From Bradyrhizobium erythrophlei (lineage in GTDB: Bacteria; Pseudomonadota; Alphaproteobacteria; Rhizobiales; Xanthobacteraceae): a stretch of DNA of 64,000 nt. The DNA is taken from positions 496,001-560,000 of the forward strand of contig FSRD01000003.1 in NCBI GenBank assembly GCA_900129675.1, written 5' to 3'. The first letter of the stretch is position 1; every line of letters starts with the position of its first letter. The notes under the pieces were generated by a model that saw only the letters and a list, made by a program, of their open reading frames with translations, ran no database searches and was not told where the DNA came from. A program made the translations under genes and the position numbers. Of the stretch, positions 17,982 through 26,850 are shown one piece after another.

Positions 17982-18660
17982 TCTCACCTTTACCGTCGAC
18001 GACAACGGCGCGGCCACCTACCTCACGCTGCCAATCGATCGCGCCGTGATCGCCGGCTGGACCGGGCGCGATCCGGTGGCGCGCGACAAGCATATTGCCG
18101 AGCTGGAAGCGATCGGCATCGCGCGGCCGGCCTCGACACCGATCTATTACCGCGTCTCGGCGCGGCGGCTGACCATGGCCGATGCGATCGAGGTCTGCGG
18201 CGAGAATTCCAGCGGCGAGGTCGAGTTCGTGCTGATCGGCTGGCAGGGACGCATTTTCGTCGGCTGCGGCTCCGACCATACCGACCGCAAGGTCGAAGCC
18301 TACAGCGTCACGGTGTCGAAACAGATGTGCGACAAGCCGATCGCATCGGAACTGTGGGAACTGGAAGACGTGATCGGCCACTGGGACCGGATGATCCTGC
18401 GCTCCTATGCGATCATCGACGGCGCAAAGGTGCTGTACCAGGAAGGCACGCTCGACGGCATGCTTCCTGTCAAGGACCTGATCGCGGGCGGCTTCGGCGG
18501 CAAAGGATTGCCCGACGGCTGCGCGATGTTCGGGGGCACCTTTGCCGCCAAGGGCGGCATTCGGCCCGCGAGCCGGTTCGAGTTTGAACTGGAGGATCCC
18601 GTGCTGAAGCGGACGATCCGTCATGGCTACGACGTTATCACGCTGCCGGTGCTCGGCTAG
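17974..18660 (+). CDS. DUF2848 family protein
   Basis: 228 residues starting with GTG at 17974, eight bases before the amidase stop codon ends; GGAGG about ten bases upstream supports this start. No signal peptide. Segments such as GWTGRDPVARDKHIAELEAI near residue 26, YYRVSARRLT near 58, FVGCGSDHTDRKVEAYSV near 95 and LPDGCAMFGGTFAAKGG near 178 recall DUF2848, a family often next to fumarylacetoacetate-hydrolase-like or amidase genes. The GSDHTDR stretch could bind a metal. No experimentally known role; last gene of the operon. Confidence 0.75.
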   Translation: MFDLTFTVDDNGAATYLTLPIDRAVIAGWTGRDPVARDKHIAELEAIGIARPASTPIYYRVSARRLTMADAIEVCGENSSGEVEFVLIGWQGRIFVGCGSDHTDRKVEAYSVTVSKQMCDKPIASELWELEDVIGHWDRMILRSYAIIDGAKVLYQEGTLDGMLPVKDLIAGGFGGKGLPDGCAMFGGTFAAKGGIRPASRFEFELEDPVLKRTIRHGYDVITLPVLG

Positions 18661-18718
18661 CAGGCAGCATGGGTTGAGCTTGCGCGGGCACCTCTGAATG
18701 ATGCCCACGTATCCTGAA

Positions 18719-18793
18719 ATGTCCGTTCACCGGGGTAGACCGAAAGCCGCCGGTGCTCGGTCAAAACGACGCTTTTGAGCCAACTCGGACATC
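18719..18793. repeat. dispersed ATGTCCG...CGGACATC repeat, copy 1
   Basis: Begins ATGTCCGTTCACCGGGGTAG and closes with TTGAGCCAACTCGGACATC; the termini are inverted copies. Relatives lie at 24483, 26562, 27504 and 29039. This copy sits in the gap between the convergent operon end and the membrane-protein gene and marks the left side of the accessory stretch. Confidence 0.7.
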
Positions 18794-18808
18794 GAGGGCA
18801 GCGGATCG

Positions 18809-20395
18809 CTACGATACCGATGAGCCGCTGCCGGGGCCGGAAGGCATCGCACGTTTGATCTTCGCAGCGGGGGCTGATTGATCAGCCACTGTTGTTTCGG
18901 CCAGTTCGACGGCGAACAGGGACAGCATGAGGCCTACCATCGGCACTGCGGGAATCAGATATCGCCAGACGTCGAGGGTGTGGGCGCCGGCGGCGGTCGC
19001 GATCGAAGCCGCCCACATCACGAGCACGATACCCGCGCGCGTCAAGAAGCCGGGGCGCCGGCGCCGCACAGCGGTCACCGTCCAAAACATGACGGCGACA
19101 ACGAAGGCGGTAGACAATGTCCTGAACAGATAGGCGGAAATGCCTGGGAGATCCGACAACAGACTGATCTGAACTGGTCCGCCTTGCAGATCGATCGGCT
19201 GAGCCGCCCGGCCGTGCCGCATCATGATGTCGGACACGTGCGGAACGTCGTCGGTCGACACCGGTATGGCAGGGTCGAGCCCGTAGGGCGGCCATGCGAC
19301 TGAGACCCCATAGGCCATCTGACGAACGAACTTGCCCGCGTAGGCCAGCGGCCGGTCACGCACGGCGGCCAGGAAGATGCGCCGATAGGCGGCGGCCGCG
19401 CCGACGGCGTTCCCGGCACCGCCGGCGACGTCTCGGTCCAGTGCGGTGTCGAAGAGGCACGCGTCGCCGAAGAACCCGAGCACGGGCCAGCGACCCGGCT
19501 CCGCGGCGAAGTCGGCGGCAAGCCGCGCCATCGTGGCGTCCGCGCTGTCGCCGGCCGCCGACACGATCTCGCGTCGCGCTGCATCGCTTGCAAGCACGAT
19601 GTTCAGGTGATTGCAGAACAGTGTCTTGGGCACGAACACGACAGAGGCTTGGTCGGAGTCGGAAGCCCCGAACCGGGAACCGGCGGCGAGGAGCGCCAGC
19701 GCCGCCGCGATGGACACGGCAATCACGGCAAGGCGCGCGGACGTGTCTGGCCGGGCGAGGCGGGCGCCCACCACGACCGCGACGATTGCGACCAGGATTC
19801 CCTGCGATCTGAAGCACGCCGCGAGCGCCGCGCACAGGATGGAGGCAGCGACCACGCAGCACCGCGCCGTTTTGCCGACGCAGGTGGCAACGAGCAATCC
19901 AGCCGTCGCCAGATTGAGGAAGACCGCAAACAGAAGCTCTGCGGTGAGGACGTTCCTGAACAGCAGCAGGCCCGGATACGTCGCCACGAGGATGATCGGC
20001 ACGAGCCCACCGGCGTTGCGCGTCGCCGCCTGGGCGGTTGCTGCAAGCGCCAGCATCAGGACGGCCCACGCCGCCTGCTGCAGGCGCACCACCGTTCCGA
20101 GGTCGCCTCCGAACGCAAACGTCACGGCCAGGAACGCCGGGTAGCCCGGATCGCGCCCACCCGCCACGGTCGGCCTTCCAGCCTCGAGCGTGCGAAGCGC
20201 AGATTCCACGAAGGACGGTGTGTCGCCCCAGATGACCGGGACCGCCGGCCTGAACGATACGACGATCGCCACCAGCAGCGCGGCCCACGCCAGCACGGCC
20301 CATGGCACCGGGGACACGACGCCGCCCCGGGGGGCGGCTCCGCCCGTTGTACGCGCTGGAGCTTCGCGGTCGGACCGCACGATATCGCCGTCCAC
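18809..20395 (-). CDS. polytopic membrane protein, possible GT-C type glycosyltransferase
   Basis: 528 residues with about ten hydrophobic segments, the first at residues 31-50 (VPWAVLAWAALLVAIVVSF). A first extracytoplasmic loop with GDTPSF near 58 and RDPGYPAFLA near 80, followed by many helices, resembles GT-C fold glycosyltransferases of the dolichyl-phosphate mannosyltransferase type, where an acidic residue in that loop is catalytic. This is a resemblance, not a firm assignment. The GTG at 20395 has no good ribosome binding site; a later GTG near the first helix is possible. Stands alone with non-coding DNA on both sides and very high GC. Confidence 0.65.
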   Translation of the reverse strand: MDGDIVRSDREAPARTTGGAAPRGGVVSPVPWAVLAWAALLVAIVVSFRPAVPVIWGDTPSFVESALRTLEAGRPTVAGGRDPGYPAFLAVTFAFGGDLGTVVRLQQAAWAVLMLALAATAQAATRNAGGLVPIILVATYPGLLLFRNVLTAELLFAVFLNLATAGLLVATCVGKTARCCVVAASILCAALAACFRSQGILVAIVAVVVGARLARPDTSARLAVIAVSIAAALALLAAGSRFGASDSDQASVVFVPKTLFCNHLNIVLASDAARREIVSAAGDSADATMARLAADFAAEPGRWPVLGFFGDACLFDTALDRDVAGGAGNAVGAAAAYRRIFLAAVRDRPLAYAGKFVRQMAYGVSVAWPPYGLDPAIPVSTDDVPHVSDIMMRHGRAAQPIDLQGGPVQISLLSDLPGISAYLFRTLSTAFVVAVMFWTVTAVRRRRPGFLTRAGIVLVMWAASIATAAGAHTLDVWRYLIPAVPMVGLMLSLFAVELAETTVADQSAPAAKIKRAMPSGPGSGSSVS

Positions 20396-20863
20396 ACGGG
20401 ATGAAGTTCGAATACCGCCCCTGGTTCACGCTAGACCAAAACGATCTGCAAGACCATCGGAGGGCACGGCGCGCTCCCGGCTCCCTCGCCTTCCCGTCAG
20501 TACACGCGTCTGCGAGACATGATGGTCGACGCCTGTATGCTGCGCTCGAGGATGCCCGGGGCGGCGCCGGTGCGACGAACATGACTGCTATTGGCAGCAC
20601 CAACCGGACCTCCAGAGATGTCCGAAGTACGATCGCTAACGGAGCGCCGGGTTAGATCGGAAGTCGCAGGCGCGCGGTCAGAAGGACGCGATTGCCCTGC
20701 GGACATTCCGACGGCATGGGGCGCATGCGGTGACAATCGCATCCCGTCCTCACACTCGGCGCGCGGGCGGCGACGAGCTGCAAATGACACTTGATGAGAT
20801 CATCGACCAAAGCGCGTAAAGCCTTGGAGTGCAGCTATCCCGCCACGCAGGAGGTGAACTGCA
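20396..20863. other. non-coding gap, contains one repeat copy
   Basis: 468 bases between two minus-strand genes. Open frames here have no ribosome binding sites and no recognisable protein features. The only structure found is the repeat at 20581-20645, which recurs at 29947. The promoter of the membrane-protein gene should be here but no convincing boxes were seen. Confidence 0.6.
20581..20645 (+). repeat. direct repeat B, copy 1
   Basis: ATGACTGCTATTGGCAGCAC followed by CAACCGGACCTCCAGAGATG and TCCGAAGTACGATCGCTAAC. The same run, with a 3-base deletion and few substitutions, is at 29947-30007 in the same orientation, 9.4 kb away. The pair flanks much of the accessory stretch. Confidence 0.75.
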
Positions 20864-23800
20864 TCAGGCCAGCTCTTCGAGCAGCGCCTTGGCGTCCAGC
20901 AGGACCGGCGTGTCGAAGCCTTCGGTGAACCTGCCATACCCCAGCGCGAGGAGGTCGTGAGCTTCCGCGCACTTGCCTTGATCGCGCCACAGGCGGGCGA
21001 GGCTGGTCGCGGCGCGCAGCCCAAACGTCTTCGCGCTCTGGCGCTCCGCCACAGCGAGCGCTCGATGATAATTCTGCTCCGCAGCGGCTTGGTCACCTCG
21101 CGCATTCATCATATCGCCTCGAAGTCGATGCAGCTCGACCTCACCGGACCGCTCGTGGGTCGTCTCGATGAGCTGCGCAGCCTCGACGAGGCAATTCTGT
21201 GCCTCTTGCAGATGCCCGACCTTGGCGTGAGCCTCGGCGAGAAAGCAGAGCGCGCGCGGCGTGTGCACGACGGCTCCGGCACCACGAAGCACCGAGAGCC
21301 CCCTCGCGAGCATCGCGAGGCCATCCTGCGCCTGTCCAAGTACTGTGAATGAGCGACCATGCTGGAGAAGTCCGAGGCCCAACCAGAGCGGAAAACCGTG
21401 CTCGTTCGAGAGCGCGACCAGCTCTTCCGCGTGCCGCCGTGCGTCATGCGGCAACCCGGCGGCCGCCTCCACCGCACATACCTTGCTCAACACAAATGCC
21501 ACCGTAAACGGATGGTCGAGCCCGCGGGCTTCCGACAACGCCTCGTCCGCGCGCGCGCGTCCCTGATCGATGTGGCCCAGAAGCGCCAATGTCAACGCCA
21601 AGTGACCCAGGCTCGCTGCGTACGGATCGGCCACCGCTATGGCGGCGCAAATCGCGCGAGCGGCCGGATCTCTCAGGCCATCACACAGCTCGAGACGGGC
21701 GCGCGCTGTCACAAACTCCCCGCGAAAGTAGCAACTGGCGCCGTGGATATAGTGACCCAGCAGCAAAGCGACCTGATCGTTTCTGGTCTCGCCAAATTTC
21801 TCCATCTGCTCGGCAAGAGACACCGCCAGTTCGTGCTCGGACCGGACCATATGGAAACCCCATTGGGAATAGAGCAGCGGAACGAGACGATCCGGTCGAT
21901 CGAACCGCGCAGCGAGCGCTCGCGCCCTGACGAGGGTGTCGGCCACCACCGGCGCCGAATACCCTCGAGCTGCCATCAGCGCCCGCCCGAGGGCAATTTG
22001 CAGGTCGAGTTCGTGCTGCACGGGCCGGGACTCCTCAGGTATGTTCGCCAGCAATTCCAGACCCTTCTGCAACTGCGCCACCGCTTCCGTCATCGCCGAC
22101 CGCGCGACCGCCTGCTGGCCGGCCTTGAGCCGGTAGCCGACCGCCTTCTCGTTGAAACCGGCCTCGGCACAATGGTGGGCCATGAGTTGCGGCTGAGCGG
22201 CCACGATTTCAGGGAACTGGCTTTCAAGCGTCGTCGCAACTCGGGCATGGATCTGCTGGCGTCGACCGCGCAGCATGGTGCTATAGGCTGCGTCCTGCAC
22301 CAGCGCGTGCTTGAAGGTGTACTCTGCATCGGGCGGGGTGCCCCGCTGGAAGATCAATTCGGCGGCTACGAGCCGCCCCAAGGCCTCGTCCACCTGTTGC
22401 TGCGGCATGGCCGCGACGGCGCTGATCAGCTCATGCGAGAACGACCGCCCGAGGGCCGCTCCGATCTGCGCCATCTCGCGCACGGGTGCCAAGCGATCGA
22501 GCCGTGCCAGGAGCGAGCCATGGAGCGAGGTAGGGATGGCAAGCCGAAGCACGGGCCCTCTCGCATCAAAGCGGTCGCCCGCGTCGGCCAGCATGCCGCT
22601 CTCGATCACCGCCTTGGTCAATTCCTCGATGAACAGCGGTACGCCATCGGTCCGGTCGATGATATGTTCGGCGATCTCCTGGGGCAACGCTTTGCCGCCG
22701 GTCACCCGCAAGACCATCTCGGCGCGCTGTCGACGCGGCAGACGACCGAGGCTGATCTGTGTCACGTGCGGGCGCCCGATCCAGGCCGGCGCGAACTCTG
22801 GGCGGAAGGTGATGACCAGCAAGGCCCGGAGGGTGGCCACCCGGTCGACGATGAGGTCCAACAGGTCGAGCGAGGTGGGGTCAATCCAGTGCACATCCTC
22901 GAACACCATCAGAACGGGCCGACGCGCCGCCAGTCCCTCGAGCTGGGCCAGGAGGGCCCGAAGCGTATTCTCCTTGCGCTTCTGTGGTGTGAAGCTGAGC
23001 GGTGGATAGCGATTACCGATCGGCACGGACAGCAGGTCCGCGATCAGAGGGACGGCCTCGCTGAGGTCAACGTTTGCCTCCGCGAGCAGCGCCTCGAGCT
23101 TGTCCAACCGCTGCTGGTCCGTATCGTCACGCCGGAATCCCGCTGCCCGCTCGAGCTGTGAGATGGTCGGGAAAAGCGCGCTGTCCTGATGGTGCGGCGA
23201 GCAGAAACGGCGCAAGCGGATGTGTGGATCATCGCTCAGCCGTTCCACCGCGGTCTCGGCGAGGCGCGATTTGCCGATGCCGGGCTCACCCGATATCAGC
23301 ACGACCGAGCCATCGCCGCGTTTTATCTGCTGCCAGCGGCACATCAGCAGCTCGATCTCCTCATCGCGGCCAAGCAGTGGCGTTCCGGCTACGCGCAAGG
23401 CCTCGAAGCGGCTATCGACCGCGCTCGCGCCCATGACTCGCCAGACCGGCACCGGGTCGCTGAAGCCTCTGATGGACACGGTCCCGAGAGCGAGATACTC
23501 GAAGAGTCCCCCGACGAGGCGGCGGGTGCTGCCGTCGATGACCACCGTGTCCGGCTCGGCCAGCGCCTGAAGCCGCGAGGCCAGATTGGGGGTCTCACCG
23601 ACCACCTCATGCTGCTGGGACGCGCCATCCCCGATGAGATCGCCGACGATCACCAACCCGGTGGCAATGCCAACTCGCACTCGCAATTTTGCCCCCGGAC
23701 CGACATCGAGTCCTGCCACGGCCGCGACCAATGCCAGCCCGGCGCATACCGCGCGCTCAGCATCGTCCTCATCCGCCCGCGGATAGCCGAAATATGCGAG

Positions 23801-24190
23801 CACGCCGTCGCCCATGTATCTGGCGACGAACCCGCCAAATTTCTCGATCTGCTCGGCGCAGCAGCGATGGTACGCGCCCATGATTTCCTGCAAGTCCTCA
23901 GGGTCGAGCCTTGTCGAGAGCGCTGTCGAACCAACAAGATCAGCGAACATCAGCGTGAGATGACGTCTCTCGGCCGCGGTCCGGGGAGCAGGCGCGGGCC
24001 TCGGTCCGGCCTCATCGAATTCCGCAATCGCGCGCAATATCTTCCTGCGATGGCCGAGCGATACACCGATTTTTTCGAGGTCATGGTCGGTCAGATCGCG
24101 CAGAACGCCTGGATCAATGTCGTTCTCGGCAAAGCGCTGCGCGTATTGCCCCAGGCCAAGTGTGTTGAGCCAGTCCGCGATCTGCTGCAT
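20864..24190 (-). CDS. SAM domain / class III nucleotide cyclase / AAA ATPase / TPR protein
   Basis: About 1108 residues from the ATG at 24190; an in-frame opening continues to 24358, and no strong ribosome binding site decides the start. Order: SAM domain 1-60 (WLNTLGLGQYAQRFAENDID), class III adenylate/guanylate cyclase domain about 75-260 with both metal-binding Asp (MFADLVGST and YMGDGVLAYFG) and VGETPNLASRL, AAA/NACHT-like ATPase with Walker A GEPGIGKSR near 315 and LLVITFRPEF near 470, then a long helical TPR-like region to the end. The retained residues suggest an active cyclase, making cAMP or cGMP under control of the ATPase/TPR part, but substrate choice is unread. No membrane segment; alone in its transcription unit. 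Confidence 0.88.
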   Translation of the reverse strand: MQQIADWLNTLGLGQYAQRFAENDIDPGVLRDLTDHDLEKIGVSLGHRRKILRAIAEFDEAGPRPAPAPRTAAERRHLTLMFADLVGSTALSTRLDPEDLQEIMGAYHRCCAEQIEKFGGFVARYMGDGVLAYFGYPRADEDDAERAVCAGLALVAAVAGLDVGPGAKLRVRVGIATGLVIVGDLIGDGASQQHEVVGETPNLASRLQALAEPDTVVIDGSTRRLVGGLFEYLALGTVSIRGFSDPVPVWRVMGASAVDSRFEALRVAGTPLLGRDEEIELLMCRWQQIKRGDGSVVLISGEPGIGKSRLAETAVERLSDDPHIRLRRFCSPHHQDSALFPTISQLERAAGFRRDDTDQQRLDKLEALLAEANVDLSEAVPLIADLLSVPIGNRYPPLSFTPQKRKENTLRALLAQLEGLAARRPVLMVFEDVHWIDPTSLDLLDLIVDRVATLRALLVITFRPEFAPAWIGRPHVTQISLGRLPRRQRAEMVLRVTGGKALPQEIAEHIIDRTDGVPLFIEELTKAVIESGMLADAGDRFDARGPVLRLAIPTSLHGSLLARLDRLAPVREMAQIGAALGRSFSHELISAVAAMPQQQVDEALGRLVAAELIFQRGTPPDAEYTFKHALVQDAAYSTMLRGRRQQIHARVATTLESQFPEIVAAQPQLMAHHCAEAGFNEKAVGYRLKAGQQAVARSAMTEAVAQLQKGLELLANIPEESRPVQHELDLQIALGRALMAARGYSAPVVADTLVRARALAARFDRPDRLVPLLYSQWGFHMVRSEHELAVSLAEQMEKFGETRNDQVALLLGHYIHGASCYFRGEFVTARARLELCDGLRDPAARAICAAIAVADPYAASLGHLALTLALLGHIDQGRARADEALSEARGLDHPFTVAFVLSKVCAVEAAAGLPHDARRHAEELVALSNEHGFPLWLGLGLLQHGRSFTVLGQAQDGLAMLARGLSVLRGAGAVVHTPRALCFLAEAHAKVGHLQEAQNCLVEAAQLIETTHERSGEVELHRLRGDMMNARGDQAAAEQNYHRALAVAERQSAKTFGLRAATSLARLWRDQGKCAEAHDLLALGYGRFTEGFDTPVLLDAKALLEELA

Positions 24191-24710
24191 GGCGGCCCCC
24201 ACTGTCTCTGTGCGGCCTAAGCGAACCCTGGAGACCACGGAGACTATCACTTTCTTTTGTGGATGGCACGTACGGTCGTTGGGACGTCTGTTGGCCCCTC
24301 GATGCAGCCGAGTCGGCTCAACGCGACCAACGGACACCGTGAAGCTGCGACCCGCCACTCAATCGCGGTAGCGGAAGCGGGTTGCCGAGAGGTCCGCCTG
24401 TCATCCGGTTCGAACCGCCAGCTGTGGCTTCCCGGAAATGCCCGATCATGCCACGAAACGGACCAGCCCGGCCGGTTAGATGATGTCCGTTGTTCGGGGT
24501 AGACCGGAAGTGGCTTTTCGGGCTGTCAGGGCCGTTTTTGACCCAGAGCGGTCTTCAGCCGCCGTATTCGGGAACGAGGTTGATATAGATCAACACTTGA
24601 TGAAGTGCATCGTCGGTACTGTAAAAATGATGCTCGTAGTCTCTTCGCTAGAAATAAGCAGCAAAGGTTAGTCAGTTGTTCAATCACTGATATCATATGG
24701 AGACGCGCGA
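24191..24710. other. non-coding gap between cyclase and small secreted-protein genes
   Basis: 520 bases that must hold the divergent promoters of the cyclase gene and of the gene at 24711. It carries one copy of the dispersed repeat (24483-24553) and then a less GC-rich 150 bases (for example GTTGATATAGATCAACAC near 24577, an imperfect GTTGAT/ATCAAC palindrome) just upstream of 24711. No other structure was recognised. Confidence 0.5.
24483..24553. repeat. dispersed ATGTCCG repeat, copy 2
   Basis: Starts ATGTCCGTTGTTCGGGGTAG, contains GACCGGAAGTGG and ends with TTTTTGACCCAGAGCGG. Same plan as the copies at 18719 and 29039, with a degenerate right end. A GGCACGAA-like flank (CCACGAAACGGACC) precedes it, as it does near copies 3 and 4. 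Confidence 0.65.
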
Positions 24711-25049
24711 ATGAGTAAGCTTGTTTCGGTAGGACTGATCGCCGCTGCCATGTTCGCTAATCCGGCCATGGCGGCGTGGTACGACAAAAACGGCGCCGCC
24801 GTCCATCCCTCCCGCGTCGTTCACTGCGTCCGGGCTCCAGACGTTGGCCAGTTTGCCGGAGGTTCGTGGAATAATCCTCCCTGCGAACCGGCAACCCGGG
24901 GCTCAGGGACCAGGGCGGCGTGGCGCGACAAAAACGGCGCAGTCGTCCCTGCCTCCCGCGTCGTTCACTGCGTCCGGGCTCCAGACGTTGGCCAGTTTGC
25001 CGGAGGTCCCTTCAATAATCCTCCCTGCGAACCGGCAACCTGGCGCTGA
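24711..25049 (+). CDS. small secreted protein made of two tandem 48-residue repeats
   Basis: 112 residues with GGAG upstream of the ATG. A Sec signal peptide (SVGLIAAAMFANPAMA) is cut near residue 21, leaving two nearly identical units: residues 21-68 and 69-112. Each reads AWxDKNGAxVxxSRVVHCVR, then APDVGQFAGG and NNPPCEPAT, with two Cys per unit that could form disulfides. At DNA level the period is exactly 144 bases (24771 and 24915), and the core is almost unchanged, so the duplication is recent or kept uniform by recombination. No family recognised; periplasmic or extracellular location is inferred. Confidence 0.75.
   Translation: MSKLVSVGLIAAAMFANPAMAAWYDKNGAAVHPSRVVHCVRAPDVGQFAGGSWNNPPCEPATRGSGTRAAWRDKNGAVVPASRVVHCVRAPDVGQFAGGPFNNPPCEPATWR
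24771..25046 (+). repeat. in-frame tandem duplication, 144-base unit
   Basis: The run starting GCGGCGTGG at 24771 recurs at 24915. The stretch CCTCCCGCGTCGTTCACTGC and the following 40 bases are identical in both copies. The second copy is shorter, ending at the stop codon of the host gene. Confidence 0.9.
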
Positions 25050-25832
25050 GGCGCCAGGTAACACCAAAAGCTGTCCGGCGCTGCCTTCGTCGACCTTTAC
25101 ACCGACCCGCGAAGAAAGCGGCAAGATGCTGCCAACGTTCCCTGCGAAGGGAAGGGAATGTTCAATGTCAGGACGGTTCGCTGACGCTGTACGCCGGCGC
25201 CAAAGCGCCGGCGTAGAAAGGGAGAGCAACTGGCTGCCCGCGAGTGGCCCGTTCTGCTTTACATTTGCGCCTACTGGGCCGGGAGCCCCATCCTCGATGG
25301 TCAGTGGTGACCGCCGCTTGTCAAGCGAGTACAATGGGCAGTTAACTACGGCGTGCGCGACGTGGTTCCGAGATGCGAACGAGGACGATATATCGATCGT
25401 CGGTTGTTGGCCCATCGCGTCATTTCGCTGCGAAGCGGAAGTTGGTCGCTATCGGTGCATAGCCGACATTGAGTAGGGCGCACCGCCTCCGCTGTCACTG
25501 CAACCGCGGATTTTCTCGCAGCAGATATCCTCAACAACCAGGGTCGCGCGGTCCCCGCCCATCCTTTCGCCCTCCAAAGGACCCATCACCGCGACACGGT
25601 GCGAGCCATCAACGAGGAGGTGTCCGCTGTTGAGGCAAAAGCAGACGTGCTCTGGAAACCCCGGAATTTCGCCTTCTGACCCTGAGCAACCGTCGCGCGC
25701 GGGCGAGTAGTTCATCCTGGCCTGGCTGCTGATGCGGCGGGCTACACCCTTCGCGATTGAGGGTACCTGTGGATGCCGCTCTAATGGCCCGAAGCGAGCA
25801 CGAGACGGCGGGCTAAGACGCGCAAAGGCTGT
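25050..25832. other. long gap without a convincing gene, possible decayed coding DNA
   Basis: 783 bases. Short openings exist on both strands, such as an 88-codon frame at 25449-25715 on the minus strand, but none has a good ribosome binding site or recognisable protein. One plus-strand frame near 25500-25680 reads like protein broken by stops. The strong hairpin at 25190-25215 is the only clear structure. I call it non-coding or decayed, with low certainty. Confidence 0.4.
25190..25215. terminator. perfect 11-base-pair GC hairpin
   Basis: TACGCCGGCGC, loop CAAA, then GCGCCGGCGTA. The stem is perfect and very stable. It is 140 bases after the tandem-repeat protein gene and is followed by GAAAGGG, not by a U-tract, so terminator function is a guess; it may be another REP-like unit. 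Confidence 0.4.
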
Positions 25833-26246
25833 TTAGTATCGTCTCAGCAGGCCGCGCGACACGCTGGTATCGCCATAGTCGGCGCAGGCCTCTTTCGGGT
25901 TTTTGATTAAGGCCGCTTGGAGTTGCCTGGACGTTTTGCCGGCAGCCTCGGACACTTCGAGGCGGAATTTATTGGGATCGTAGTCCTGGCCATGGTGGGC
26001 CTTTATGGCCGCGTCATAGGCGTTGATCATTGCCATCGCGGCATCAGGGCTCCCGAGAAGTCTGGCGCCGAGTTGAACGCCGCCGGTACCATTGACCTCG
26101 TAGCCGGTGCATCGTTGTTCGAGCACCGCGGCTGCGGTGACGAGTTGGTCGAGGAACGTCGCCTCGGCGTCGGTGAGCATTGCGGTGCGCGCCTGTCCTG
26201 GCACGATCATCGCGAGCAGCGCAATCGCTGACAGCTTGATTTTCAT
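25833..26246 (-). CDS. small exported protein of unknown function
   Basis: 137 residues. GGGAG lies ten bases before the ATG at 26246. An N-terminal signal (KIKLSAIALLAMIVPGQARTA) suggests export; the mature part is mainly helical and contains two Cys (QRCTGYEVNG near residue 43 and KEACADYGDT near 119) that could pair. No family recognised. The helical, two-Cys, periplasmic design is common among rhizobial unknowns. Isolated, with long gaps on both sides. Confidence 0.65.
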   Translation of the reverse strand: MKIKLSAIALLAMIVPGQARTAMLTDAEATFLDQLVTAAAVLEQRCTGYEVNGTGGVQLGARLLGSPDAAMAMINAYDAAIKAHHGQDYDPNKFRLEVSEAAGKTSRQLQAALIKNPKEACADYGDTSVSRGLLRRY

Positions 26247-26850
26247 TGTCGTGGTTCTCCCTGCGGCCGCTGAGCCGAGATCAAATCACCGGTTGCCGAA
26301 TTACGCTAGCGCAAGTCTGTTCTTGGGGCATCAGGAGACACGGCAGGTATTGGCACGAAACGGACCAGCAATACCGAGCTAGCCTTTCCCATAGCCGCCC
26401 ACCTGCTCAGCGCGCGAGTGTAAGACGTCGAGTTCGATCATTTGCCTCGGCCGGTTCGCTGATCTCCTACTCCTGTGGTCCCGTGCTGCACGCGCACCTG
26501 ATTGAACAAGAATTGCGACTTTCGGTCTTGGCACGAAGCGGACATGACCGGTTGGCTGTCGATGTCCGCTGTCAGAGGAAGAGCGGACATCAAGCGTTCG
26601 AGGCCAGAGGACCGCTTTTTGACCCAGGGCGGACGTCATCATGCTCGCCGAGGTGCTTCTGCGAGGAATCCGTACCAGCGTCCGTCCATCGCTTAAATGC
26701 AGTGTTTGACCGTTTCCATCGGGCCAAAGTCATCAAGAGCTGCTATCACGTGCTGCCGTAGGGTTACCTCCGCTCAACGGAGGACCTTACGTGCGACATC
26801 AAATCCACGTCAGCTCCGGCGCGGTCTACGGCTCTACTTGGTGCTCAACC
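26247..26850. other. non-coding gap with dispersed repeat
   Basis: 604 bases. Holds the promoter region of the exported-protein gene, one copy of the dispersed ATGTCCG repeat and its GGCACGAAGCGGACATGACC flank. Openings of 60-170 codons across it cross the repeat and show no protein features. Confidence 0.55.
26562..26640. repeat. dispersed ATGTCCG repeat, copy 3
   Basis: ATGTCCGCTGTCAGAGGAAG, then AGCGGACATC, and a right end TTTTTGACCCAGGGCGGACG. It has an extra inner GCGGACATC compared with the other copies, so may be a compound of two half-elements. Confidence 0.65.

Noticed and set aside
21359..23161. 600-codon open frame on the plus strand
   Set aside because: Antisense of the cyclase/ATPase/TPR gene; no ribosome binding site or recognisable domain.
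24771..25046. CRISPR-like repeat array
   Set aside because: Only two long in-frame units without spacers; it is a protein-coding tandem duplication.
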